Assembly (NCBI GenBank): GCA_947429165.1
Contig: CANEON010000002.1
Coordinates: 152,515 to 216,514 of the forward strand
Source of the DNA: an uncultured Mycoplasmataceae bacterium
Lineage (GTDB): Bacteria; Bacillota_I; Bacilli_A; Mycoplasmatales; Mycoplasmoidaceae
Direction of reading: 5' to 3'
DNA length: 64,000 nt
The notes below the pieces were generated by a model. The model was not told where the DNA came from. It saw nothing but the letters and a program-made list of their open reading frames with translations, and made no database searches. Made by a program: the position numbers and the translations under genes. Within the stretch, counting starts at the first letter, position 1, and each line of letters starts with the position of its first letter. Shown one piece after another: positions 10,671 through 19,001 of this stretch.

Positions 10671-11201
10671 ATGAATACAACAAAAGTTGGAACTCAACGC
10701 GTTAATGTTTCTGGATCTTCTAAGAAGTTCGGATTCTTAAACATCTATTACTTAACTTCTTATATATTTGCATTTACAATGTTTATTGTTTTCTTAGGAT
10801 GCATGTTTGTAAGAAACAATAAATATTGTGGTTTTTACAATATGGATAACAAGATTGCTGGATGAGCTATTTTTCTAATCATTCTTGCAATTGTAAGTTT
10901 TGCATTAGTTTTTGGTGCTCTTCTATTAAGAAGAATCCACCCAAACGACACTAAATGTTCTTATTTAGTTAGAGATTGCTTGTTTACAAATCTTGTAGTT
11001 CTTTATTTATTGGTCTTAGGATGTTGTACAAGCATTACTGATGGTTGATTATGAAGTGGTAGCAAAATATCTACCGGTGGTGTTAATGTTATTATTTGAT
11101 GTATGGTTTTTGTTTGCTTCTTAACATACTCACAAATTAACCATTTTTGAGGCGCACAAATCAAAACTTGATTTGCAAAACACAATCCATTCAAGAAATA
11201 A
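10671..11201 (+). CDS. Four-TM membrane protein of unknown function
   Basis: I do not recognise this family. The 176-aa product has a polar N-terminus and four hydrophobic segments near residues 24-47, 65-86, 103-121 and 137-155, with short basic loops such as LLRRIHPND between helices 2 and 3. It is rich in Cys for a mollicute protein, mostly inside membrane segments. TGA Trp codons recur in all parts. A good ribosome-binding site and -10 box precede it, and the deoxyribosyltransferase-like gene follows after 6 bases, so the two form an operon. Confidence 0.75.
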
Positions 11202-11207
11202 TAATCT

Positions 11208-11771
11208 ATGGCTAAAAAATTTCACGAAGGTAAAAAGCACGGCTATTTAGCTGGTGGTCTTTTTAATGAAGCCGAAGTTAACCAAAGACTAAAAGAAGGT
11301 AAATTATTAAGAGAAAAGACCGATGTTGATTGATACAATCCAATTGAGGCTCCTATAAATGATAAAGCAAACCTCCCCACTGCAAGTGATGTTTTCTGAG
11401 GAGACACAAAAGAAGTATTACGTAGTGAATACATCATTGCTGATTTAACAAATAATGATCCGGGCGTTTGCTATGAATTAGGTATTGCTTGAGCTGTTAA
11501 TTACATTAGAGACATTTTAAAAAGAAACAATAAACCAGCTCTTGAATTATTAGAAAAATACCGTATAACAAGCAAAAAAGTTATAGGTGTAGCAAGTGAT
11601 ATAAGATTAAAAACAGCGCATAAATATAAAGACTTTCTAATTCCCTATGGTATGAACCAGTATGTAGTTGGTGGCGTTCTAGACCAAGGACAAATCGTTC
11701 ATAAATTTGAAGAGGCTGTAGAGTTAATAGCTAAAACAGAACCAAAGAAAATTGATAAGAAGACCAGATAG
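11208..11771 (+). CDS. Nucleoside 2-deoxyribosyltransferase-like protein
   Basis: Enzymes of this family swap bases on 2'-deoxyribonucleosides and serve nucleotide salvage. The 187-aa product begins with YLAGGLFN as the family's first strand, has an ASDVFWGDTKEVLRSEYIIADLT segment across the middle (the DLT strand edge is typical), and the catalytic-Glu motif GVCYELGIAWA. The C-terminus KFEEAVELI matches the final helix. Length and motif order fit the family; the base preference is unknown. It follows the 4-TM gene at 6 bases and ends inside a terminator hairpin. Confidence 0.8.
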
Positions 11772-11790
11772 GTCTTTTTATTTTTTTATA
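11760..11790 (+). terminator. Rho-independent terminator after the deoxyribosyltransferase gene
   Basis: AAGACC (11760-11765) pairs with GGTCTT (11771-11776) across a 5-base loop, followed by a T-rich tail. The stop codon lies in the hairpin. Confidence 0.75.
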
Positions 11791-11823
11791 TGTAATTTTT
11801 AACTAACATTAAAATAGGACTCT

Positions 11824-11871
11824 TTAAATTTAAATTGCTCACTTTTCTGTGATGATTTTATTTAAATTTAA
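11824..11871 (-). terminator. AT-rich hairpin ending the small 11868 gene
   Basis: Twelve-base inverted arms (11824-11835 and 11860-11871) enclose a second small stem TCAC/GTGA. The arm overlaps the stop codon of the minus-strand gene. It lacks a long T-tail, so termination is plausible rather than certain. Confidence 0.45.
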
Positions 11872-12119
11872 CTAATTCACCTGTGTTTCTTAAACTGTTC
11901 AAGAACCATTTTATTAAATTCTTCTTGACGTTCTCAACGTTTATTTTGTTCTTCAAAACCTTTATGCATCTCATTAGAAAGTTTTAAAACTAAGGATCTT
12001 AATGATTCCTGTTTTATGCCTGGTTTTCTTTTCTTTATTTTCTTAGAAGGTTCTAACATGACTTTACCTGATGTATTAGTTTCTTGTTTAAGATTTGAAT
12101 ATTTAAACTCTTTTTTCAT
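11868..12119 (-). CDS. Small basic coiled-coil protein, leaderless, duplicated at 38236
   Basis: Unknown function. The 83-aa product is highly charged: an N-terminal segment [15 protein letters not shown], a Lys/Arg stretch KKIKKRKPG, then a helix SLVLKLSNEMHKGFEEQNKR with heptad-like spacing. A TGA codon encodes Trp in KRWERQEE. The ATG at 12119 lies about 5 bases after a minus-strand TATAAT (12124-12129), leaving no room for a ribosome-binding site, so a leaderless mRNA is predicted. A second copy of the N-terminal half and all upstream DNA lies at 38397-38550. The charged helix is reminiscent of small mycoplasma coiled-coil proteins of the DUF16 type, but I cannot assign it. Confidence 0.65.
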
Positions 12120-12123
12120 ATAT

Positions 12124-12129
12124 ATTATA
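12124..12129 (-). promoter_or_regulatory. -10 box producing a leaderless transcript
   Basis: TATAAT on the minus strand, four bases of spacing to the ATG at 12119. A normal start point would fall on the ATG itself. The same arrangement is kept in the copy at 38460-38465. Confidence 0.6.
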
Positions 12130-12175
12130 AACTCCCATTTTTCACAGTAGATTAATCTTACTACCAAAGTGAAAA

Positions 12176-12202
12176 AATAGAGGCACAAAAAGTGTCTCTA
12201 TT
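12176..12202 (-). terminator. Terminator after the TSCPD gene (repeat copy A)
   Basis: An 11-base stem (12176-12186 with 12192-12202, one G-U pair) encloses a 5-base loop. Read on the minus strand it is followed by a run of T, as expected to end the 12224-12478 gene. Confidence 0.75.
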
Positions 12203-12223
12203 TTGTTCAAAATAAGTTTAAGA

Positions 12224-12478
12224 TTATTTCAATTTATTTTTGTATTCTTTTAATGCTTTTGCTATTTGATCAGGACAACTTGTTCCTCTACCTCTGCAAT
12301 CAATTCCTTGAAGGATATTAATAACTTCATCAATTGTTTTACCAGCTATTAACTTGCTAACACCCATTGTGTTTCCGGGACAACCGTTTGTAATTTTACA
12401 AGAGATAATTTTATTACCTTCTATATCAAAGTCAAATTGCGTAGAGCAAACACCTTTTGGAGTATATGTATATTTCAT
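12224..12478 (-). CDS. TSCPD domain-containing protein (TIGR03905-like)
   Basis: The 84-aa product consists almost entirely of one small domain. It begins MKYTYTPKGVCSTQFDFDI and carries NGCPGNTMG and GIDCRGRGTSCPDQI, including the TSCPD motif near the C-terminus. These Cys-rich domains occur alone in anaerobes and also at the end of some ribonucleotide reductases, where they are thought to bind metal or take part in redox. Its cellular role is not established. It lies 10 bases downstream of the P-type ATPase on the same strand, so it is likely co-transcribed with it. A strong terminator follows. Confidence 0.85.
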   Translation of the reverse strand: MKYTYTPKGVCSTQFDFDIEGNKIISCKITNGCPGNTMGVSKLIAGKTIDEVINILQGIDCRGRGTSCPDQIAKALKEYKNKLK

Positions 12479-12488
12479 AACAATTTAA

Positions 12489-15164
12489 TTATAACCACTC
12501 ATGGAAAATATGTTTGTAACATACCTTTCCTAATTGAGCTGTTAAACAATAGCCTAAACACACTAAGAATGCATATCCAATCATTGATGCATGTTTAGTA
12601 AGAGTTTCAAAACCCCCAAAATTTAAGTTAGGCATTAATGCAAACATTAATCCTACCATTACTAAACACAATATTGATAAGGTTATAGGTAAAGAAGGGC
12701 GTGATTGGAATAACGGAATCTTTGAAGTTCTTAAAACTAAAATTACACCCATTTGTGTTAACAGACTTACTAAGAATCATCCTGTTTGGAACAATTCTAA
12801 GTTACCGTTTGCTGGACATCATCCAAATCCATATCTCATGATTGCAAATGTTGTGATATCAAAAATTGTACTTATTGGTCCGATGACCAACATAAATTTT
12901 AAAATACTCTTAGCATTTCAGTTCTGCGGTCTTTCAATATACTCATTGTCAACACCATCTCACGGTAAAGCAAATTGACAGAAGTCAGCAATCATATTAA
13001 GTATTAGGATTTGTAATGATGTCATTGGATCAAATCTTAATCATATTGATGCAATCAAAATACTTAATATGTTACCAAAGTTAGATGACACAGTCATCTT
13101 TATATATTTAATGATGTTAGCAAATGTTCTTCTGCCTTCAATAATTCCATTTTCAAGAACCATTAAATTCTTTTCAAGTAAGATGATGTCTGCACATTCT
13201 TTTGCAATATCAACAGCTGTATCAACAGATATTGCAATATCTGCAGCACGCATTGCAGGAGCATCGTTAATTCCATCTCCCATATAGCCAACAATATGTT
13301 TGTTACTTTTAATTGCTAATACAACACGTTCTTTTTGTTCTGGAGAAAGTTTAGCAAATACATTAACATTCATAACGATGTCTTTTAATTCTTCATCAGA
13401 CATTGATTCAACATCACTTCCTAATAAAACTTTATCTGTTTTGATTCCAACTTGTCTACATACATATTGTGCAATTAATTCGTTATCACCAGTTAAAACT
13501 TTAACTTCGGTACCACGTTTTTGTAACGCTTGAATTGCTCCTGCAGCAGACATCTTAGGAGGATCAAGTAATGCGATGTACCCAATCAAACGCATGTTAG
13601 ATTCATCTTTAACTGAGAAATCAGCTTTCTTATTTAGTCTGTCGTTGTTTATTGCAATAGCAATAACTCTCATTCCTTCTTCAGAAAGCTCGTGAACAGT
13701 ATTTTTAATTTTTTCTCTTAATTCATTATTAAGTTTTTTTACTTCACCATTAATCTCAGCATATGTACAAATAGAAACAATTTCTTCAATTGCTCCTTTT
13801 GTAACAAGTTGTGTTTCACCAGCTTGATCACTTAAAACAACTGACATTCTTCTACGTTTGAAGTCAAAAGGAATTTCATCAATCTTCTTAAATTCAAGAA
13901 GGTTATTAGCAAAACCTTCTGTTTCAGCTTTTTCAATAATAGCTAAATCTAAAAGATTTTTTAATCCTGTTTGATAATAACTGTTTAAATAACCATAAAC
14001 TAAAACTCTGTTATCTTCTTTACCATCTAAGTTAATGTGTCTTTCTAAAACAATTCTGTCTTCTGTTAGTGTACCTGTTTTGTCAGTACATAAAACATCC
14101 ATTGCTCCAAATGATTGGATTGAATTTATATTCTTAACGATAGTTTTTTGTTTAGATAACTTGAATGCTTCTTTAGCTAAGTTAACTGTAACTATCATTG
14201 GGAGCATTTCAGGAGTAATACCAACTGCAACTGCAAGTGAGAACTCTAAAGCTTCTACTCATGGGTTGCCTTCTGTTTCAATGCTCAACGCTCCACGAAG
14301 AATGAAAACAATCATAGTCATGATAAGCATTGTTCCAATTAATAATCAACTAACTGACTTAATACCTTTGTCAAAGTTTGTTTTAGGTTTTTTGTTTTGA
14401 ATACTCTTAGCCACTTTGCCAAAGTAGGTATTCATACCTACTGATACAACTATCCCTTTAGCAGTACCACTTGATACAGTTGTACCCATAAAACATAAAT
14501 TATCTCTATCTAATGCTTGTAATGAATTAGACTTGTTAACAACTAGTTTTTCAACTGGTTCAGATTCACCAGTTAATGAAGATTGAGAAATAAATAAGTC
14601 TTTAGCGTTAATAATCTTTAAATCAGCAGGAATCATGTCTCCAGCTGCTAAATGAATAATATCTCCAACACAAACTTCACTGATTGGAATTTCTCTCTTA
14701 ACACCATTTCTTTCGACCGCTGTTGTAGTAGTAATCATCTTTTTTAATTTTTCAGATGAACTATATGATCTCATTTCTTGGAAGAATCTTATCAATCCAG
14801 AAATGATAACCATCGCTAAAATAATTCCAAAACAAATTCAGTTGTCCTTTGTTGGATTAATTCTTCCGTGTACATCAGGAATGAATACATTTAATAATGC
14901 AATAAGCATTAATACAATTGAAAAAGGAGTGAAAAATGCAGAAAGCAAGAAGTTATATCAACGATGTTTCTTGTTTGAAATAACGTTATTAACTCCATAT
15001 TTTTCTATATTTGATTCAACTTTTTCGATTGTTAAACCACTTTCAGATGAATTAAGATTTTCGTATATGGTTTTGATATCTTGATCAGAAAAAGACAACA
15101 ACTTTTTGTTGTATTCTTGAGATATTGTAGGTTTCTTAAAATTCTTTCTCTTTTTAATACTCAT
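12489..15164 (-). CDS. mgtA: Magnesium-translocating P-type ATPase (MgtA type)
   Basis: P3B-type pump for Mg2+ uptake. The 891-aa length fits MgtA (about 900). The actuator motif TGES lies at residues 198-201, the phosphorylated Asp of DKTGTLT is D361, and the hinge GDGINDAP is further on. The N-terminal ~65 residues are cytoplasmic and basic. After the hinge there are six C-terminal TM segments, including [16 protein letters not shown], where MgtA proteins keep a conserved Asn-rich helix. Seven or more TGA codons encode Trp. The start at 15164 begins [11 protein letters not shown]. The 5' leader holds two short ORFs (15257-15286 and 15177-15248) that may control expression. Confidence 0.93.
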
Positions 15165-15176
15165 AATCTTTTTTAA

Positions 15177-15248
15177 TTAACTTAAAAAAGACGAGTGATG
15201 TAATTTTAATAATTTAGAAGCAGAACAAACATATGGATTTTGTTCCAT
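15177..15248 (-). CDS. Possible 23-aa leader peptide upstream of mgtA
   Basis: ATG at 15248 opens a frame beginning MEQNPYVCSASKLLKLHH and closing at TAA 15177, 12 bases before the mgtA ATG. A weak AAAGA lies before the start. An inverted repeat between the end of this frame and the mgtA ribosome-binding site (TCTTTTTTAA against TTAAAAAAGA) could pair. Enterobacterial MgtL is also a short leader peptide with an early Glu-x-x-Pro and a late LKL, but the likeness is slight. Expression is unproven. Confidence 0.3.
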   Translation of the reverse strand: MEQNPYVCSASKLLKLHHSSFLS

Positions 15249-15256
15249 TCTTTAAA

Positions 15257-15286
15257 TTAAAAAGACAACTTCACGGGTCCATACAT
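15257..15286 (-). CDS. Possible 9-aa leader peptide (MYGPVKLSF) with a strong ribosome-binding site
   Basis: The frame ATG-TAT-GGA-CCC to TAA lies 93 bases upstream of mgtA and follows GAAAGGAATTA, one of the best ribosome-binding sites in the window. It contains Gly-Pro, a slow dipeptide for ribosomes. It ends 8 bases before the 23-aa leader frame, so ribosome stalling here could affect downstream folding. Confidence 0.3.
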   Translation of the reverse strand: MYGPVKLSF

Positions 15287-15315
15287 TAATTCCTTTCGTT
15301 ATTATTTATGTAGAT

Positions 15316-15331
15316 ATTATAATAGTATAAT
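15316..15331. promoter_or_regulatory. Overlapping divergent promoters of mgtA (minus) and rpmG (plus)
   Basis: A minus-strand TATAAT (15316-15321) overlaps a plus-strand TATAAT (15318-15323), with another plus-strand TATAAT at 15326-15331. The plus -10 is 28 bases from the rpmG ATG; the minus -10 gives mgtA a leader of roughly 145 bases, long for this genome. Confidence 0.5.
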
Positions 15332-15358
15332 ATTTAATAACACATAAGGAATATTACT

Positions 15359-15520
15359 ATGGCACTTAAAAGACAAGTTAGATTAGAATGTACAGAATGT
15401 AAACACATTAATTATTTAACAAAACGTAACCCTAAATCTACACCAGAAAAATTAGAGTTAAAGAAATATTGCAAATACTGTAAAAAAACTACAGTTCATA
15501 AAGAAACTAAATCTAAATAA
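15359..15520 (+). CDS. rpmG: 50S ribosomal protein L33 (zinc-binding form)
   Basis: Small large-subunit protein of 53 aa, beginning [15 protein letters not shown]. Four Cys in two CxxC pairs (C11/C14 and C38/C41) form the zinc ribbon of the C+ form of L33. The family core [21 protein letters not shown] is intact across the middle. The ribosome-binding site is AAGGAATA. The stop overlaps the next ATG by one base (TAATG), so translation of pepP is coupled. It is too short to stand out in a simple frame scan, but the match is firm. Confidence 0.97.
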   Translation: MALKRQVRLECTECKHINYLTKRNPKSTPEKLELKKYCKYCKKTTVHKETKSK

Positions 15521-16578
15521 TGACTAAATCTTCTTATATATATAAGAAAAACGTTGTATCTAAATTATTAAGTAAAAACAATGCTGATGCCATTGTTTTT
15601 ATTTCTACTTATAATCGTTTTTGAATTACTGGTGCAAATACAACTTTTGGATATGCTATAGTGACAAAGAAAGATACATACTTAGTAATTGATGCTAGAG
15701 ATTATGAATGTTGTAAAGACCAATTAACCAACGTTAAGTGCATTTTGTATAACGGATTTAATGATCTTAAGAAATTAGTTAAAGATCTAAAAATCAAAAC
15801 ATTATTATTTGAAAATGATTACATTAGTTATTCGGACTTTAACTATGTTTTAAAAAAACTTGGTCCTAAATTAATTCCAGTTGATACTTGTATTCTTCGT
15901 GCTTCAAAAACACAAGAAGAAATTACAAGTATTAGAAAATCAATGAATATTGCAGCTGATGCAATGAACTATATTAGGAAAACCATTAAAGTTGGAATGA
16001 CAGAAAAACAAGTTAAGCAAATGCTAACTGTTTACATGTTAAATAAAGGAGCAACAGCTACAAGTTTTGATTTAATCGTCGCTTTTGGTGAAAACACAGC
16101 AAATCCTCATCATCAATCAACTAACCGTAAATTAAAGAATAACGAATTTATCACTTGTGATATTGGTTGTATATATGAAGGTTATTGTTCAGACATTACA
16201 AGAACATTCTGATTAGGTAAACCTTCTAAAAAAATGTTAGAAATGTATAACTTAGTTTTGGAATCTAATAAATTAGGTATTAAGAAAGCAAAGGTTGGTG
16301 TTACTGGTAAATATTTAGATGGTGTGTGTCGTGAATACATATCTAAAAACAAAGAATATGCTGATTTGTTTGTTCACGGAACAGGACACGGTGTAGGTGT
16401 TGAAATTCACGAATTACCAAACGTTAAACCAACTTATAACGAAAAAATTCTTAATAACTCAATTATTACAATTGAACCAGGCGTGTATCAACCAGGATTT
16501 GGCGGAGTTAGAGTAGAAGATTCCATTTTAGTAACTAACAAAGGTGTTGAAGTATTAACAAAAAAAGCAGGTAAATAA
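15520..16578 (+). CDS. pepP: Xaa-Pro aminopeptidase (M24 family)
   Basis: Cytoplasmic metallopeptidase that removes N-terminal residues before Pro, useful for peptide catabolism. The 352-aa product has an N-terminal creatinase-like domain (about 1-120) and a pita-bread catalytic domain. Metal ligands are visible as D214 and D225 in DIGCIYEGYCSDITRTF, a His in HGTGHGVG, E319 in EPGVY and E333 in GVRVEDS. Two TGA codons encode Trp. Starting at 15520 gives the complete N-terminal domain and a one-base overlap with rpmG. A bidirectional terminator follows. Confidence 0.93.
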
Positions 16579-16597
16579 TTACTTGCTTTTTTTACTT
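16561..16597. terminator. Bidirectional terminator between pepP and ldhD
   Basis: AAAAAAGCAGGTAA pairs with TTACTTGCTTTTTT across a short loop, with A-run and T-run on either side. It contains the pepP stop and abuts the ldhD stop, so it can end both convergent genes. Confidence 0.7.
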
Positions 16598-17590
16598 ATT
16601 CTCTATTATGTTTTCGAGAATTGGTTTTTTCTTAAAATAACTAATTGCATTGTTCACTGTTGTTTTTGCAATTGCATCCAATGCTTCAACTGTAAAGAAA
16701 GCTTGATGAGATGTAATAATTACATTAGGAAAAGATAAAAGTCTTGAAACTGTTGATTGATCGAGAATCGAATCTTCAAGGTTTTCGTACACATATTTTC
16801 CTTCTTCTTCATAAACATCTAATCCAACTCCGGAAAATTTCTTACTACGTATTCCTTTAATTAGATCACATGTTTTAATTAGTCCACCTCTTGATGTGTT
16901 TACTAACAATACTCCATCTTTCATTAAATGAATTGTTTCTGCTTTAATTAAATGATAACTTTGTGGTGTTAATGGACAATGTAAACTAACTAAATCTGAT
17001 TGTTTTAATAATGTTTTCAAATCAACATATTGAACAAAGTTTAAATCTTTATTTTGATATTGATCGTATGCTAAAACTTTCATTCCAAATCCGTTACATA
17101 TTCTGGCCATAGCCGCACCTATTTTTCCTGTACCAATTATTCCGGCTGTTTTACCATAAAAATCAAAACCTAATAATCCTGATAATGAGAAATTATTTTG
17201 TAAAACTTTAAAATAAGCTTTATGAATTCTTCTATTAACAGCAAGTGCTAATGCCATAGCCATTTCTGCAACAGCTTCAGGTGAATAACTTGGTACTCTC
17301 ATAACCATGATATTTGCTGCCTTACAAGCTTTCAAATCAACATTGTTAAAGCCTGCACATCTTAATAAGATTAATCTTATTCCTGCTTCTTTTAGTTTTT
17401 TAACACATTTAGCATTAACTTCTGCGTTTACAAAAATACAAATCGCTTTATACCCTTTTGCTAATTTTGCTGTATAGCAATCAAATGCACCATCAAAATA
17501 AGTAACTTTTATATCTTTAATATCTTTTAAATATTTATCAAAAGATTTCTTATCATAATCTTTTGCATCATAGAACAGAACTTTCATCAT
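16592..17590 (-). CDS. ldhD: D-lactate dehydrogenase (D-2-hydroxyacid dehydrogenase family)
   Basis: Reduces pyruvate to D-lactate with NADH, regenerating NAD+ in fermentation. The 332-aa length is normal. The NAD fold shows GTGKIG at 153-158. Catalytic Arg is R234 in NTSRGG, the Glu lies in GLDVYEEE near 261, and the His is H295 in ITSHQAF. No in-frame TGA is present, unusual for this window. The ATGATG start is 15 bases from the AAGGAG-like element, which instead sits close to an out-of-frame ATG; an internal start or local mRNA folding may matter. Mollicutes commonly carry L-LDH; a D-specific enzyme is less common. Confidence 0.88.
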   Translation of the reverse strand: MMKVLFYDAKDYDKKSFDKYLKDIKDIKVTYFDGAFDCYTAKLAKGYKAICIFVNAEVNAKCVKKLKEAGIRLILLRCAGFNNVDLKACKAANIMVMRVPSYSPEAVAEMAMALALAVNRRIHKAYFKVLQNNFSLSGLLGFDFYGKTAGIIGTGKIGAAMARICNGFGMKVLAYDQYQNKDLNFVQYVDLKTLLKQSDLVSLHCPLTPQSYHLIKAETIHLMKDGVLLVNTSRGGLIKTCDLIKGIRSKKFSGVGLDVYEEEGKYVYENLEDSILDQSTVSRLLSFPNVIITSHQAFFTVEALDAIAKTTVNNAISYFKKKPILENIIENK

Positions 17591-17640
17591 AATTAAACAT
17601 CATTTCTCCTTCTTTTATTATAGTTTCATATAATGTTTAC

Positions 17641-17784
17641 ATGAATAGATTGCTCATTGCTATATTGATTTTTGTTATTCTTATTTTTCTTATATTATAA
17701 TTAATCGAAGTAGGTTTAATAATTAGAAGCAATAGACGCGACTCTAAAGAAAAGGATAAACACAATGAAAAAGAAAATAAATAA
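17641..17784 (+). pseudogene. Small membrane-protein frame interrupted by one TAA (19-aa hydrophobic peptide upstream)
   Basis: A perfect TATAAT at 17629-17634 lies 6 bases before ATG 17641, predicting a leaderless mRNA. The frame gives a 19-aa hydrophobic peptide (MNRLLIAILIFVILIFLIL), then TAA at 17698, and continues in the same frame with LIEVGLIIRSNRRDSKEKDK to TAA at 17782. Without the stop it would be a 47-residue single-pass protein with a basic tail. Either the gene is dead, or the 19-mer is the product. It overlaps the start of the next gene in another frame. Confidence 0.35.
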
Positions 17785-18070
17785 AAACAACAAGCAAGAA
17801 CTTAAAAAATTACTTAATTCTAAAATTAAAGAAGCAGAAAAAGAACTAGAATTATGATATGATTTCTCCACGTCTCAACGAGCTCTTAAATTTTTTTTAG
17901 AAACTATTAAAATATTTGAGAATAAACAGCTTAACACCGATTCAAAAAAGGTCAAGAAGATTCAAGAACTTCTTTCAAAAACTTCAAAAGGTTTTGAATT
18001 TGATAACAAAAAATATGAATCTGAATTAAAAGAGTTGAATTGTATAAACAAAAAAGCAACTGGGAAATAG
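17765..18070 (+). CDS. Hypothetical charged helical protein (101 aa)
   Basis: Unknown function. ATG 17765 follows AAAAGGATAAACACA, a good ribosome-binding site. The 101-aa product is Lys/Glu-rich with no hydrophobic segment; KQELKKLLNSKIKEAEKELELW and VKKIQELLSK look helical and may form a coiled coil. A single TGA encodes Trp (ELELWYDFSTS), which hides the frame under the standard code. Its stop codon lies inside a strong terminator, supporting a real transcription unit. It is cytoplasmic by composition. Confidence 0.65.
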
Positions 18071-18090
18071 TTGCTTTCTTTTTTATTTTA
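18053..18090 (+). terminator. Terminator after the 101-aa gene
   Basis: Perfect 9-base stem AAAGCAACT / AGTTGCTTT with a 7-base loop, followed by CTTTTTTATTTT. Confidence 0.85.
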
Positions 18091-18092
18091 AA

Positions 18093-18181
18093 TGGCGGAG
18101 ACGATGGGACTCGAACCCATGCACCGTAGAACGATCTAACACCTTAGCAGGGTGTCCTCTTAACCACTTGAGTACGTCTCC
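18093..18181 (-). tRNA. tRNA-Ser (GCT)
   Basis: The acceptor stem GGAGACG pairs with CGTCTCC, and a GTTCGAGTCCC T-arm is present. The anticodon stem ACACC/GGTGT encloses CTGCTAA, giving anticodon GCT for AGC/AGU Ser codons. A long variable arm is present, as expected of serine tRNA. CCA is encoded. The 89-base length fits class II. Confidence 0.95.
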
Positions 18182-18241
18182 AGATATATTAAAATTTTAA
18201 CATATTTAATGATATATTTTTGTTATATTTATTTTATAGTT

Positions 18242-19000
18242 ATGAAAGCCACTATACCTGCAAGTGCTAAATTAATTAAATTTGCAAAAAAATTAATTTC
18301 AGACAAAAAATATCGTGATAGTTCTAATATGTTTATTTGTGAATCACATAAAGTGATTAACAATTTACTATCACAAGGATTTAAATTGGTTAACTTGTTG
18401 GTTACAAATGAATCTAGATTTTTAAATAATTTTAAAAACAACTCATTAACTAGAACTATTAATAATCAAACTCTTAGATCGATTTCGTCTCTTAAAAACT
18501 CAGATGGAACAATTGCTATTTTTGAAAAGAAAAACAACAAATTTGAGATTAAAAAAGATGGAAAATATATTGTTTTAAACAAGATTCAAAATCCCGGAAA
18601 TTTAGGAACTATCATCAGAACAGCTTGTGCTTTTAATGTTGATGGGATTATCATTACAAATGATTCTGTTGATTTGTATCATCCTGAGACAATTAGAAAC
18701 ACTATGGGGTATATTGGAATTATTCCAATTGCTATATATCACAATTATTTTGATGCGATTTCTTTACTTCAAAAAAGCAAAATAAAGGTGTACGCAACAG
18801 CATTAAACGACAAAGCAGTTAATGTAAATAAAGTTAAATTATCTAAATCTATTGCTGTTGTATTTGGAAATGAAGGCAACGGATTAAATCATAAGGAAAT
18901 TAGGGTTTGTGATGAATCAATTTTTATTGATACTAACCCTAAAGTTGAATCGCTTAATGTTGCAATTGCCGCAGGAATTATCTTAAGCAAAATTAATTAA
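18242..19000 (+). CDS. TrmH/SpoU-family 2'-O-ribose RNA methyltransferase
   Basis: SAM-dependent methyltransferase of the SPOUT class acting on rRNA or tRNA. The 252-aa product has an N-terminal substrate-binding region (residues 1-90) and the three family motifs: NPGNLGTIIRTA (motif 1), VFGNEGNGL (motif 2) and SLNVAIAAGIIL (motif 3, knot). The start at 18242 (MKATIPASAK) is chosen over an upstream ATT/ATA-rich extension because it begins the conserved domain. It leads a plus-strand run reaching the MATE gene at 24417. The methylated nucleotide cannot be told from sequence alone. Confidence 0.88.
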   Translation: MKATIPASAKLIKFAKKLISDKKYRDSSNMFICESHKVINNLLSQGFKLVNLLVTNESRFLNNFKNNSLTRTINNQTLRSISSLKNSDGTIAIFEKKNNKFEIKKDGKYIVLNKIQNPGNLGTIIRTACAFNVDGIIITNDSVDLYHPETIRNTMGYIGIIPIAIYHNYFDAISLLQKSKIKVYATALNDKAVNVNKVKLSKSIAVVFGNEGNGLNHKEIRVCDESIFIDTNPKVESLNVAIAAGIILSKIN

Positions 19001-19001
19001 T

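Larger units (their letters stand above)
12061..12214. repeat. Copy A of a 154-base dispersed repeat (terminator + promoter + gene start)
   Basis: Aligns without gaps to 38397-38550 in the same orientation with about eight differences. It covers the first 20 codons of the small minus-strand gene, its TATAAT, a GATTAATC palindrome upstream, and the terminator hairpin of the preceding minus-strand gene. Confidence 0.9.

Noticed and set aside
15165..15330. M-box Mg2+ riboswitch upstream of mgtA
   Set aside because: The leader is about 145 bases but lacks the conserved M-box loops I know; short ORFs explain it better.
16592..17590. An alternative reading in which the D-LDH region is a pseudogene because of poor ribosome-binding site spacing
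   Set aside because: The coding frame is intact with all catalytic residues; distance alone is weak evidence.
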